A stretch of DNA of 64,000 nucleotides from Linyphia triangularis (lineage: Eukaryota > Arthropoda > Arachnida > Araneae > Linyphiidae). Shown here piece by piece: positions 22,924 through 34,047 of the stretch (its first letter is position 1; each line of letters begins with the position of its first letter). Below the pieces are notes generated by a model. That model had not been told where the DNA came from, ran no database searches, and saw nothing but the letters and a program-made list of their open reading frames with translations. The DNA is taken from assembly GCA_963978545.1 (NCBI GenBank), contig OZ021729.1, positions 15,238,501-15,302,500 of the forward strand. Reading direction: 5' to 3'. The position numbers and the translations under genes were made by a program.

Positions 22924-25596
22924 GTCAAAAATTCGGATCGCAAGACCGACCACGCAACTTTTCGCATTAAAATTTCCTGACAATCACTGAATCTGCTTCC
23001 GTTCAGATTTGCCTCAAATCGCCAATGGAATAACTACATTTCTTCCTCATTTTTCTCTCATATTATAGTAGTCTATCAGCATTATTTACGTTGGCATTTG
23101 ATGGTAATTTTTCTGAACGTTACGATGGTAAAATGGCCAATATTTTCGTGATTATAGAGGGCAAGAAACACGTTCTTGCATGCTGCTCATTTTCGTGATA
23201 TGTCACTGACGCTATTTCAGAGATTGCACCTGCCAGCCATGATACAGTTCTGCTGAAACACGGATTTCAGCATTTTTTTTTTGTTGTTGAAATTTCCATC
23301 ATTCCTGAGACGGATTCAAAACTGCATTACAATTTTATTGGGTTTACTTGCTTGTCTGACAACCAAGGGACTTTCATACTTTCAGACTTCCCCAAACTTG
23401 TGATGTAATGACCACTTTTCTTGCTGATTGCCAGCGTCTATCGCTGTTGTTTATGCTGGTGTGTGGTGGTTAGATTCGCCGAACGTTACTCTGATGTTAA
23501 GCTTGTTATTGCCGAGATTTTCGCTGCTAAGAAGGGAGCTATCACCGAGATTTACATTCTTGTGTTGTTCATTTTAGTCCCTATTAATCATTATTCCAAG
23601 GTTTGCGCCTCAATAGTTGTCGATATCGCCGAGATTTACGCTTGTGATTGTTTTTTTCGTAGATTGTGACGTCTATAGAATCGCGTCTATTTCAGCGATT
23701 TCCATCGATATATTGGATGCTAACGTTGATATTTACGTTGGCGTGATGGTCATTTTTGCCGATTGTTGCCTTAATGCAAGGATGCGATTGCTTCCGCCGA
23801 TCTTTCCGCTTTCGTGAATTTTTCTTATTTTTCCACTTATCAAAGTTTTCCCACAATTTTCCCATTGATCTCGGAGATTAAAATTTCCTGACAATCATGG
23901 AACCTGCATGCATTGTCTTCCCCAAACCACCGATGGAATTATTATCCCCTTCCCCCTTATTTTTCTGTAATGTTAGACTCTATTGGAATTATTTACATTT
24001 GTATGTTACAGCCATTTTGCAAAACATTACGCTTATGAAATGGCAGTTATTCCTGTAATTATGGCGAGTGTTATCGCCGTTGTTACGTTTTGCTGTGTGA
24101 TACTCATTTTCGTCGAGTTTTACTCCAAAATAATAGTTACTGACGTTATTGCAGAGGTTTGCATCTCACGGACATAGTACAGTTCAGCTAAAACGCGAAT
24201 TTGGACTTTTTCTTTTAATTGAAATTTTGATCATTCCTGAGATCGATACAAATCTGCATTACAATTTTGTTGGACTTATAAGTCTGACATTCACGGAACC
24301 TTCTTACCGGGCATTTTGCCTGCACCGGTACGGGCATTTTTGCCGATTGTTGTTTTAATATAATTGCCGAGACTTGCGCCCGTACGGTGGCCGCCATCAC
24401 CGATATTTACTTTGAAGTAGCTGTAATTTTCATTTAGATTTAAGCCGTTTTAACTGAAGCTATTGGCGAGATTCGCAACGTCGTTTTGATGTCATTCGCC
24501 TAGACTTCCGCTGATCTGAAAGCCGCTATGTACGTTATTAGTGTGTATGTGAGGATCGTTTTCACCGTTTGGTTTGAATTAATGATGAATGATTAGAATT
24601 TTAATTTAATTTTGCACAAGAAATTAATCCAAATCGCCCCAGTTTTTATTATGTATCCTTATTTAAAATTGTAATTTTAACTGCTATTGAATGTAAAATT
24701 GTTTATTTTAACTTGAAAAACAATTTTACATTTTAACTATAGATGTAAGTAATAGTTTAAAGTAAAAGCAATTTTTTTTTATGTATAATTGTTTAAAATT
24801 AATTGTCTGGGGAAAATGTGTTTATTTTGTAAAAATTTTGCTTGGGTATTGTACTTAAACAGCGGCTACAGCTGATCTTAAACAAAAAAGAAAATTTCAA
24901 ATAATGCAAATAATGAAATTGAACAATTTGGACAACGAAATTATGCAAACTAAAAAGCCAATGAAAATGGTGTAACTCCCCCAATCCAACTACATTTAAA
25001 GACAGTTTTTTTTTTTTTTTTTTGAAATACATAAATTGATATACAATTCATAAAATATAAAAATTTTACTTTACAAAAATATTTTAAAGTAATTATTGAT
25101 TTTTAAAATTTGATTACAATTTCAAGTATTCAGAAAATAAAAATAGTTAATATAATATACAGAGTATTTGTTAAATGTGTGTGTGTGTTTGATCCATTTT
25201 GACATGATTTATGGTTTGTCTTTATTTTTAAAATGTTACTTAAGAAAACAGTTTATTAAATCTGAAATTTAATACTAGAGTCCTCTTTTCTTGAGATTAG
25301 ATTGTAGTGAAAAAAAAATGTGATTTTAAAGTATAATTACACACGCACAATACTGGTACACTATACACTACACTAAATGAAGCAATTTGGTATGTGTGTC
25401 ATAAATGTGTAAAGATACACAGTACATGCATCGTAATTTTCTTTATGGTGGTGAATTTCAATGTTCTTTTACTTGAAAGTTTATTATTTATAAATATTTT
25501 GTCGATAACTTGTAATCAGGGAAAAAATTGGGTGTTACAGGGAATAATCAGGGAGATATCAAGGAATTTTAAAATAACTTTTCTGTGGACACCCTG
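22692..25596. mobile_element. Inner DNA element with CAGGGTGTCCACAG terminal inverted repeats
   Basis: Ends are a perfect 14-bp inverted repeat, at 22,692-22,705 and 25,583-25,596. Subterminal regions carry repeated CAGGGAATT-like words (left 22,720-22,790; right, in reverse-complement sense diverged, 25,500-25,570). No exact 8-bp duplication is seen (TCAAAAAA against AAAAAGTA), so the superfamily is unproven; hAT is the best guess from the CAG ends. The body contains a tandem duplication (22,971-24,580) and AT-rich flanks. No transposase motif is visible. Confidence 0.75.
22971..24580. repeat. Diverged ~0.92 kb tandem duplication with degenerate GCCGAGATTT motif
   Basis: The word AATTTCCTGACAATCA occurs at 22,971 and 23,882, and CATTCCTGAGA/C near 23,300 and 24,232, giving an offset of 911-932 bases. 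Both units share further blocks in order (CATTATTTACG/CATTTG, AACGTTACG/AACATTACGC, AACTGCATTACAATTTT/TCTGCATTACAATTTT). Inside the units, words around GCCGAGATTTACG recur irregularly (about 23,513, 23,545, 23,628, 24,369, 24,461). Small plus-strand frames here (23,421-23,669; 23,617-23,817; 23,983-24,177; 24,149-24,358) follow the repeats and show no family motif. The GC content is higher than in neighbouring DNA. Confidence 0.7.
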
Positions 25597-25955
25597 AAAA
25601 AGTAAAAACTTTTTATGTATAATTATTCACAACTTCAGAACCGACATTTTCTAATCTCACTATAAATTCGTCAAGACTTCCTTTCAATTTTTTTTTTCTC
25701 TATTTTTCAGAAAAGCTTGAGTTTAACGCTCTTAAACTTTTTTTTTTTTTTTTTTAATAAATACACTCTGGGATACTAAAGACGGTTTAAGATCAATACG
25801 AAATTAATTTTATGCATAAATTATTTTGTACATGTTATAAAAGATAATCACATAGCTTTTGTGAAACAAAAATGGTTTACAGCCAATTTCGGGGCCCCCT
25901 AAAATCATGGGCCCAAGGCCCGGGCCTTGTGGGCCTAGGCGATGATCAGGCCCTG

Positions 25956-26106
<151 letters not shown>

Positions 26107-26654
26107 ATGGACCTACGATGTTCAAATTTGATGTGCGGGTTGGTGGTGGCCATGTGACCTGACCTACCATTGAGATTTTCGTTAAAACCACGCATGAGCG
26201 TAAGGTAGCTGCCATTGAAAAAATCCTGTTTTTCAATGATTGCTAAAAAACGTACCTCTTATGCCTCTTAAAGTATTCGAAACATCCCCACCTCCGAAAT
26301 TCCCGTAAAAATGCTTTAATGGCGTAAAAAATTGAAAAATGAATGACTTTAGCACAAAGTTCTTTATCCTTGAACGTCGCTCATCAACGATCGTTTTTTC
26401 TCCTCTTTTCAGTTTCACTTATAAGAAAAGATAATTTAAGAAACATAGAAACCTTAGTGGCCATTTTTTCTAAACGAATGATGGAATTATAAAAACGGTA
26501 AATGACACAAATCAACATCAGCAATATAGTGTAATTGAAAGTTGTGCGATGTTCCACACCCCTAGTATTAATTCAATTTCCACAATTGCTTTTGAAAGAA
26601 GGATAGCTAAATTAGGTTTACATTATCCTTGATTGATAACTTTACTGGATAAAC

Positions 26655-26700
26655 TAGGGGTATGGAACATCATATAACTTTCAATTCCACTTCTTAATAC
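26655..26700 (+). mobile_element. Isolated family A terminus
   Basis: CTAGGGGTATGGAACATCAT followed by AACTTTCAATT is the outward end of family A, in the opposite orientation to the end of copy A3 that finishes at 26,572. Only the terminal ~40 bp is present, so it may be a solo end or a rearranged fragment. Confidence 0.65.
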
Positions 26701-28199
26701 TGATGGCCTTTAATACCTGACCCTGGCTTCACACATATCTTAACTTTTGTAGTAATATAATGATATAACAATGTAATAATACTGTTACTGATAGGAATCT
26801 CAAAGGTTGCCATATTTAAAACTTCTAAAACCTGAAATCTTGAGGAAAAATTTATTTATTACCTTAATTAAAATTAATTTAAAGGTCTCTAAACTACAGA
26901 ATATTAGTTAAAATTGAGGTAAGGAATAGAAGCAGTTTCGAATTTTAGAGCGAAACTACGCCTTTTTCATGAACACTTAAAATTGTGGTTAATGTCATAA
27001 AATTTCAAACTAATCAATATTCCTTTATGGTAAAAAGAATTTAAACTTTTACTCCACGCTATTATCCTCAATTTTTCTTCTTTTTCTATTTTTCTCCAAG
27101 TCGGCTCAAATTGATAGCCAGCACTGGTATTCCCTTCTATTTTATAAAGGTTTCTAACTAGGTGAGAAAAAGTTTTATTATTTTTTTAAGAAAAGGAAGA
27201 AAAGCAGCACCATTAAAAGACTTTAGAAAAAAAAAGCGAAAATTAGCAACAAAATCGTTTAATTTTATTTAAACTTTACAAGCAAACGCAATCTTAAATA
27301 AGTGCCTACCATTTTAAATGATAAACCATCAATTAATAAAAAAAAATTGTGTAACTATTTTTTGAAAACTAATAATTGTTAGCTTTGCTAAATAACCACC
27401 ATGAAGTAACCAGAAATGTTCCAACCTACTATTGCAGATATTCTAAAACGAACAAAGCAAAATAATGGAATTTACGTAATTCTGGTATTTGTTTAAAAAA
27501 ATTCTGTAATCAAATAAGTACTATTGTGACTATCCCCAACACTTTTAGTACTTCAGCCCGAGGTTTTCCAGATTTTATAGATCATAAGTAAATTATTTAT
27601 TCAATTAAGGAAGAACTTTCTAACCTTTTTTGACGATTTCTAAGGATTTAAAAAGTTTAAACTATATATTAGGCAATTAATTGCGAAGAATTATTTATAG
27701 CGAAATTTCTTAGCGAAGGATGTGTATAGATCTAGTGGAAAAATAATGTCCGAAACTATTTATTTTTATTTTCAAAATTTTAGTGCACTTTCTCTTGATT
27801 TTACGAAACAAAATATGACTACGATAATAACAAAAGCATTTAGAAGTTTTCTATTTTAAATTAAAAACTACTAGCAATATTTATTGTATTACGAAACTGT
27901 AAATACACATTTAATTTATAACAAAAAATATTAAAACACCGGCTTCACATTAATCTCTGGGATAAAAAAAAAAAAAAAAGCATTAAAACTTACTTACAAA
28001 GATTTGCGCATTCGCTTTTTCTTCTGATAATAAATCGCCTATAAAACACATCAGATTTCAGCCACGCTAAATCTTGAACTCGCATAATGGCTCCTTCAAA
28101 CTACCAAGAACGTTGAGAAATTATTCCATTTGATTAAAAAAGATAAAAAGATAATAATAAAAAAAAAAAAAAATCGAATAAAATAATAAATAAAAAAAA
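26701..28199. other. AT-rich stretch, nothing recognised
   Basis: No open frame above noise and no second copy of any segment seen in the window. A-runs at about 27,963 and 28,160. Confidence 0.6.
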
Positions 28200-28760
28200 A
28201 ATACGAACGATAGTAGAAAAGAAGATGGCCGACCGTGGAATGCCGTAGCACAAGCCAAGAAGAAAATCTCCGTTTTGATGACGTCGCCTAATGACGTCAT
28301 TTATCGTCCGGTCGAGATTCCAGTGTTATTAAAAAAAAAGGGGGGCGGCTCGATCATTAAGCGGCATGGATTAAAAGGGGCGAGTTATTGGAATGCCTGC
28401 GGTGGGTGAAATTCCTCGCAGCCATTAGGGTCGACAGGGAATGGGCCAGTAAGTAATAACTGGCTTGATTGTGTTGATGCAGCCAGGACGACGGCGGATT
28501 TGGGGCTGCCGGATAACCGGCGCCAAAGTCCGGCAATCGGAGATTCCAGTGTGTGGAAGTGAATTTGTGTTTTGCCAGGAAGCTAGTGAAATTCGCGAGG
28601 GTTTATTTTTTTCCCTGTCTCTTTGACCTAATGCCATATTTTTAAGATCAGCTGAAGTATTGCTTAGTAATTTCTCTCTTTTTGTTAACCAATGGCGGCC
28701 CGTGATCAAAAATATTAGTGCAGCTGGAACAACTTCCCACTTATCACAATCAAACATAAA
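28200..28760. promoter_or_regulatory. GC-richer unique island with two CRE-like sites
   Basis: The composition changes sharply from the AT-rich surroundings at about 28,220-28,560. Two TGACGTC words lie 15 bases apart near 28,279 and 28,294, the second inside the palindromic AATGACGTCATT. The phrase GAGATTCCAGTGT occurs twice (about 28,313 and 28,540). A donor-like CCAGTAAGTAA is at 28,447 on the plus strand, but no acceptor or reading frame supports an exon. The minus-strand frame 28,425-28,757 has no recognisable motif. Promoter or enhancer is the best reading; this is inference. Confidence 0.35.
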
Positions 28761-28863
28761 TGCAAATTCTTTAATATTAATTACTCAAACTCAAAGTTTT
28801 CTTTCAATATTTACAGAATGATAAGAGAAAGAAAAGAAAACACTCATTTAAACTTACTTATAA

Positions 28864-29200
28864 CATCGATATAGATAAACAACTGGATAGACTGCTCCAT
28901 TGACAATGCAAATATATTAAAAACGCGCCGGGGATTGCGAAGCTGGTGGGAAGATTAACCAATCACAGTTCACTTTTATAGTTGGATGGGAATGCGAAAA
29001 ACCTTGTAAAGTGTTAGACTATATATTTTTTTGATAATTTTTACTAATTAAGGTCTACGATTGACATTTCTGCTGTGTATAACACAAAATTTTATTTTCA
29101 ATCATCGGCAATCCGTATTTTTATCCCACCAATTGCATCTGGCAACGGCTTCATTTTCCCAGCGTTAAGCAGTCTATCCTGTTGTTTATCTATATCGATG
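28864..29200. mobile_element. MITE with 33-bp terminal inverted repeats
   Basis: CATCGATATAGATAAACAAC (28,864 on) continues through GGATAGACTGCT, and the same sequence appears reverse complemented at 29,168-29,200 with one mismatch. The 337-bp element has no coding frame. ACTTAT lies close to both ends and may be part of the target duplication. Confidence 0.85.
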
Positions 29201-30540
29201 ACTTATTTCGGGTCTCCGTGTTTCAAAATGATTCAGTTATAAGTTTTAGTATTTACTTAAAAAGTAACAAGAAAACATAAATGCAAACTTATCACAGAAA
29301 CTATTATCGTTTGGTGGATAAAATTCTAAGAAATGCTCACACGCGCGAACCAATCTGTACATCGAATTTTCAAGTACAACAGAAGTCGCGAAATTCGTAA
29401 GGGCTGCATTTTACATTTAGCCTGGAAGTGGATTCTATCCTAGCCAGTGTTACCATGGCAATGATTCAGCTTATTTTGAATTTCCCTTCTTTGGTTGTAC
29501 TTCGCTCGACAATCGTCAGATTTAGTTGATTTGAGATGGGGTTTTTTCCTCAATTGTGCATTGAGCAACAGATTTGCAATTTATCGGAGATTTTATTTTT
29601 AACTTTCTGTAGAAATTCCATCTTCATTTGCTATTCTAAACCACATTTTAAGAAAATTAGTAAAATAAATAATCAAAGTTGACTAGCAATTAGTAAAATT
29701 TAAACTAATAATTTAGATGCAGCCCGGCTGTGCTTGCAATGTCCACTGTTGTCAGCAGAAGCTATGCTAGTAGTTTCAAATGAAGATTCAAAGTATTGAA
29801 TTCGAAAGATAATTAAGAGAGTTCGTTAGTTTGTCACGGCCCAAATAGACCTAAATATTCCCTTGCAGTATACGAGCAACTAATTTTTAGATATAATAAT
29901 ATCGCTTAGTATCCGTTTAAGAAGCCACGAATATTAAAAACGTTTAATTTTGGTATTTGAAACAAGTTAGGCAATAATGTGCTTAAGCAACCCGAGCAGC
30001 AAATCTTATAAAAGGCTGTAGATCAAACCTAACTTTGAAAATTTAATGATCCTGATCCTATAGCGTATGTCGTTGTCGGTTGGACATTAAAATACTTCTG
30101 TTAGGGAAATTAGATCATGTTTAGCTCATAGGCGTAACTAGAGTTGTTGAATGGGAGGTTTCGAAAAATACAAACTCGGCTACACCAATGAAAACGAAAA
30201 AGGGGGAGGGAGAGTATATATATATATATATTATTACAAAAGTTTTCAAATCATTGTCCAAATCTAAGGGATAAGGAAAATTTTTTAAGAATTCTATATA
30301 AAAAAAAAGGAGCCGTAAAATGTTCTTAAACACATGGAAATTGATAGGGTCTGATAAAATTGTAAAATATATGGATGTAATATTTTCGGAGAAACTTTTC
30401 GGGCGTAGCAAACAAGATAGGATCAATTTCAGTGTTGGGATCCCCTCGAAATATTTCAAACATACACTGCCATAAATAAGCATTAAAGAAACTTCCATGA
30501 ATATTTAGACATATTTTTTCCTAAATAGCTGTCTCTTTAT
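29201..30540. other. No gene seen; partial repeat at about 29,700-29,760
   Basis: The segment AACTAATAATTTAGATGCAG then CCCGGCTG near 29,702-29,730 resembles 40,895-40,930 (AACTAATAAATTTAGATGCTG then CCCGACTG), a probable dispersed element end. The minus-strand frame 30,121-30,498 (125 codons) crosses a (TA)n run and has no motif. Confidence 0.5.
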
Positions 30541-31620
30541 ATTTAAACTAGCTGAATACCCGTGTTGCGTTACGAAATTTTGTCATGTGCACTTTAGAAA
30601 TCAAAAGACATTTATGTATTCAACCCTTCAGACGTTTGCTTCGATTTCGATCCCAACAATTTGAGCTATCAAAATAGAACTTTCCTTTGTTGACATTCTT
30701 TCCAAAATTTATAATTGAGAATATAATATTGGAAATGAGACATTTGAATATCCCTCGTTTAGAACTTTTAACCCCCTTTGGTTCTTTTTCATAATTTTAA
30801 CAAATAACTCCTTTTTTTCTATATTTGCCTTTCTTAACATTTGCACCAAATATCAAACTTGTGACAATATTGGAAGCAGGTCATTCGGATATTCCTCGTT
30901 TGAAACGTTTAACCCCTTTTCTACACCTTAGAGTGGGTTAATCGAGATCGGAGTAGCTTACTTTTTCTATGTTTGACTTTGTTGTCATTTGCACCAATTT
31001 TCATAGTTGTGACCATGTGGGAAATGGGAAATTCGAATATCCATCGTTTGGAACGTTTAACCCCTTTCCCACCCCTTAAAGTGGGTTAATCGAGATCGGA
31101 AAAGCTTAACTTTTCTATGCTTGTTAACATTTATACCAATTTTCATAATTGTGTCAAATGGGGAGTGGGACATTCGAATATCCCTCGTTTGGAAAGTTTA
31201 ACCCCTTTTCAACCCCTTTAAGTGGGTTAATCGAGATCGGAATAACTTGATGTTTCTATGTTTGTCTTAGTTGAGATTTGTACCAATTTTCACAGTTGTG
31301 ACCATGTTGGAAATGGGACATTCGAATATCCCTCATTTGGGAAGTTTAACCCTTTTTCCACCCCTTAAAGTGAGTTAATAGAGATCGGAATAGCTTGCTT
31401 TTTCTTTGTCTTTGTTGTCATTTGCACCAATTTTTAATGTTGTGACCATGCGGGAAGTGGGACATTCGATTATCTCTCTTTTGGAACGTTTAACCCCTTT
31501 TCGACCCCTTAAAGAGGGTTAATCGAGATTGGAATAGCTTACTTTTTTTATGTTTACCATTGTTGATATTTGTATCGATTTTTAGAGTTGTGGACATGTG
31601 GGAAGTGGGAGAATTAGTGA
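30541..31620. repeat. Tandem repeat of about 141-148 bp, roughly seven units
   Basis: The marker AACCCCTTTT occurs at 30,911, 31,059, 31,200, 31,348 and 31,492 (steps of 148, 141, 148 and 144), with earlier diverged units from about 30,600. Each unit contains GAATATCCCTCGTTTGGAA, TTAACCCC, AAAGTGGGTTAATCGAGATC and CACCAATTTTCATA. The block is preceded at 30,548 by CTAGCTGAATACCCGTGTTG, a phrase typical of widely dispersed invertebrate repeat ends. The array is probably the internal repeat of a non-autonomous element. Confidence 0.85.
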
Positions 31621-33358
31621 GTAAGCTCTGAATAAGTAGTTTTGGCTTTCTAATTCTACGTTTGAAAAACAGAAAGTTAAAATGTTAATTAAAAAAATAA
31701 TTTAAAAAAGTAGTTAATTTTTTTTAATTAATTTTTTTCTTTCTTACAAAACAACTTCTAATAGGGCTACAGCTGTGAAATTTTAAACATAAGTAGTTTT
31801 GACCTTCTAATTGGACTTTTAAACAACCAAATGTTACAATTTGAATTTCAATTAATTAATTTATTTTTTACAGAGTGACTTTTAATCAGCGTAATACTCT
31901 GAGTTCTGAAATTTTCAATATAAGTCATTAATCAAGCATACACAATACAGAAGTTATAAAGGTATACATATACGTTGGACAATTTTTTTTTTTTATTATT
32001 ATTATTTCTTATGCCAGCGTGTCAAATTTTTGTGAGAATTACAAGAGCAAAAAATGTAATGTATTTGCAGTAAAACAAATTTAAAAAAAAAAAAAAAATA
32101 TTTAATTAATTGAATTTTAATTCACTAATTAAGGCCTAATTGCAACGATGATAAAATAATACCTAATTAATTTTGAAACAAATTTCTTACTGGAAATTAA
32201 AGACAAGGTATTGATACAAGGGCCCAAGCAAAATATAATGCATAACTTAAATATTTTTTCAATTTTAACATTTAACATGAAAAATGCTAGAAAAAATAAA
32301 AATTTCCAAAAATAAAAATATTTTAAAATACATAAAAAAATAAATTTTTTATCAAAATTTTTGTAAACAGGTAGAGCCCGTGCTCTGAAATGTTATCTAA
32401 ATTAAACAGTTTAAATTTTAAAAATCAGTTAATTAACTCTTAAGATATCAATTTTGGAGTACATTCACTCAACAATGAAATGCAGTTCTCCAGAAATTGA
32501 GTTCAAAGTTTTCGACATTTTCTTTTTTCCAATATGTTTTAAACGTCGACCTTTACGAAACTGCATGTAATTAAAAAAGTATTTTAACTATAAGAAAGTT
32601 ATTGGTATCATTTTAAAGATAATGAATTGGAGAACATTTTAGAATGAAAAATCAAAAATGCCTGTTTGTGTCAATTTTGGCGATTCTCCAGCATTAAAAA
32701 AGCAGCATTAGGTTAATTTGACCTAATTCGATTTTTCAGAAACAAATGGAAAGAAAGAACGTACATGTATAGCATTTGCGTACACAATGAAATGGACCCA
32801 ATCTCTATTGAAAAATCAAATCAATCGATCAAGGATTAGTGTAAAAATGCATATATATGTAAAAATCTTTTAAAATTTTCGTGGGAAAAGTCGCCAACTG
32901 TGGTTTTTGTCGCCAACTCTATTCTAACTGACCCAGTAGAAGCAGACAGCCATCAATTCAGATCTTCCGGCCGCTTATCAAAGCCATTTCCATTCTTTAC
33001 TCCAGATCAGCTTTATTTGACCGAGGTTTCATTCCGTTTCCGGGGGAGTCATCACATTCGCAATCTGTCTGTCAACTTTATTATTATATTTTATTTTCAG
33101 GAAAAGAGAAATCATTGAGGGTGGTGACATTTGTTGATTTATTTATTAATCCGACCAGCAGATATATTAGTTTGAAAAGTAGTGTGGGATATTTTTTGCG
33201 AAAATCTCTAATGTGCCATGCTGGCCATCTATTACTGGCCATGCTGAGTAAAAGATTAATTGCTGTTTCTATTGATATTTTTTGTAAAATGTGTAATGTA
33301 AGACCTGGAGTCTTAAAATTCAATATGAAAATTAAGGTTTGGTCTTACATTGGTATAG
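31621..33358. other. AT-rich stretch with a GC-richer patch at 32,890-33,060
   Basis: The patch at 32,890-33,060 (GATCTTCCGGCCGC and following) is unique in the window and ends before a TTATTTTCAG acceptor-like site at about 33,100. Frames at 32,900-33,118 and 33,084-33,423 show no domain. The segment could hold a regulatory element or a small exon, but no firm call is possible. Confidence 0.4.
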
Positions 33359-34047
33359 CTTTAAGGAAACTTAGTACCCTTTCAAACTTTTTTTTTTACA
33401 TATATGCAAGTAATAGTAAGTAAAAATTAAATTTTATTTAAAAAAAAAAAAAAAAAAAGGTCACATAATGCTCTAAATTTTTTAAAAATTTGAAATTTTC
33501 AAAAAAATTAATCAAACTTCAAATTTTATCTTCTTTTTCATTTTTCCTGATTTTTTTTTTTTTTTTTAATATTTCTATTTATATAATTCATTATTTTAGG
33601 AATTGGATTTAGAATAAGTAAAATAGTTTTCGTGAAAAATAATACTTACTGTACTTATAAGTAGAAAAAGCGTAAAAAACAGATATTTTTCAACATTTAA
33701 ATTTGTACACAAACAAAGCTTTTATTTTATTCGAAAACCCATGCTTATTTTTGTCAAATAGATATTATGAATGACACACCATACATTTCAAGTCATTTCT
33801 TTCATATTTGCCGAAGTTTTAGCATTTTGAGTAAGGTGGGAATTTCAAAAATCACGAACTGAAAAAAAGGCGTTCGAAACATCAAAGAAGCTATTTCAGC
33901 AATGCTACATTCTCCATAAAAATATAGTGTTTCTGCAATTACAATTATCTTTCCAGATATGGTTTCAAAGATTATAAAAACGCAAAAAATAGAAAATTGA
34001 TAGTTTTGTTATTTTTTATGAGAACAAGAGGTACTAAGTCCCCTTAA
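33359..34047. mobile_element. Family B dispersed element, copy B1
   Basis: Ends are short inverted repeats: TTTAAGGAAACTTAGTACCC on the left, GGTACTAAGTCCCCTTAAG on the right. The 0.69 kb body matches 62,744-63,471 through a long series of words in order (ATTTTTGTCAAATAGAT, CACGAACTGA, GTTCGAAACATC, AAAATAGAAAATT). No frame of transposase type is present. The TTAA at the right border could be part of a target duplication. Confidence 0.82.

Larger units (their letters stand above)
22462..25955. mobile_element. hAT-like DNA element inserted in a (TG)n tract of family A
   Basis: Perfect 14-bp terminal inverted repeats, CAGGGCCTGATCAT, lie at 22,462-22,475 and (reverse complement) 25,942-25,955. 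The subterminal parts also share GGGCCCAAGGCCCGG. Flanks are TGTGTGTG on both sides, consistent with an 8-bp duplication but not decisive because the target is itself a TG repeat. Length is 3,494 bp, of which 2,905 bp is a second insertion, so the original was about 590 bp and non-autonomous. The GC-rich ends contrast with an AT-rich body. Confidence 0.82.

Noticed and set aside
28447..28457. Exon ending at the GTAAGT donor-like site
   Set aside because: No acceptor-bounded open frame or start codon context leads into it.
28425..28757. 110-codon minus-strand open frame as a gene
   Set aside because: No family resemblance and no supporting splice or start context; it lies over a GC-rich island that is better explained as regulatory.
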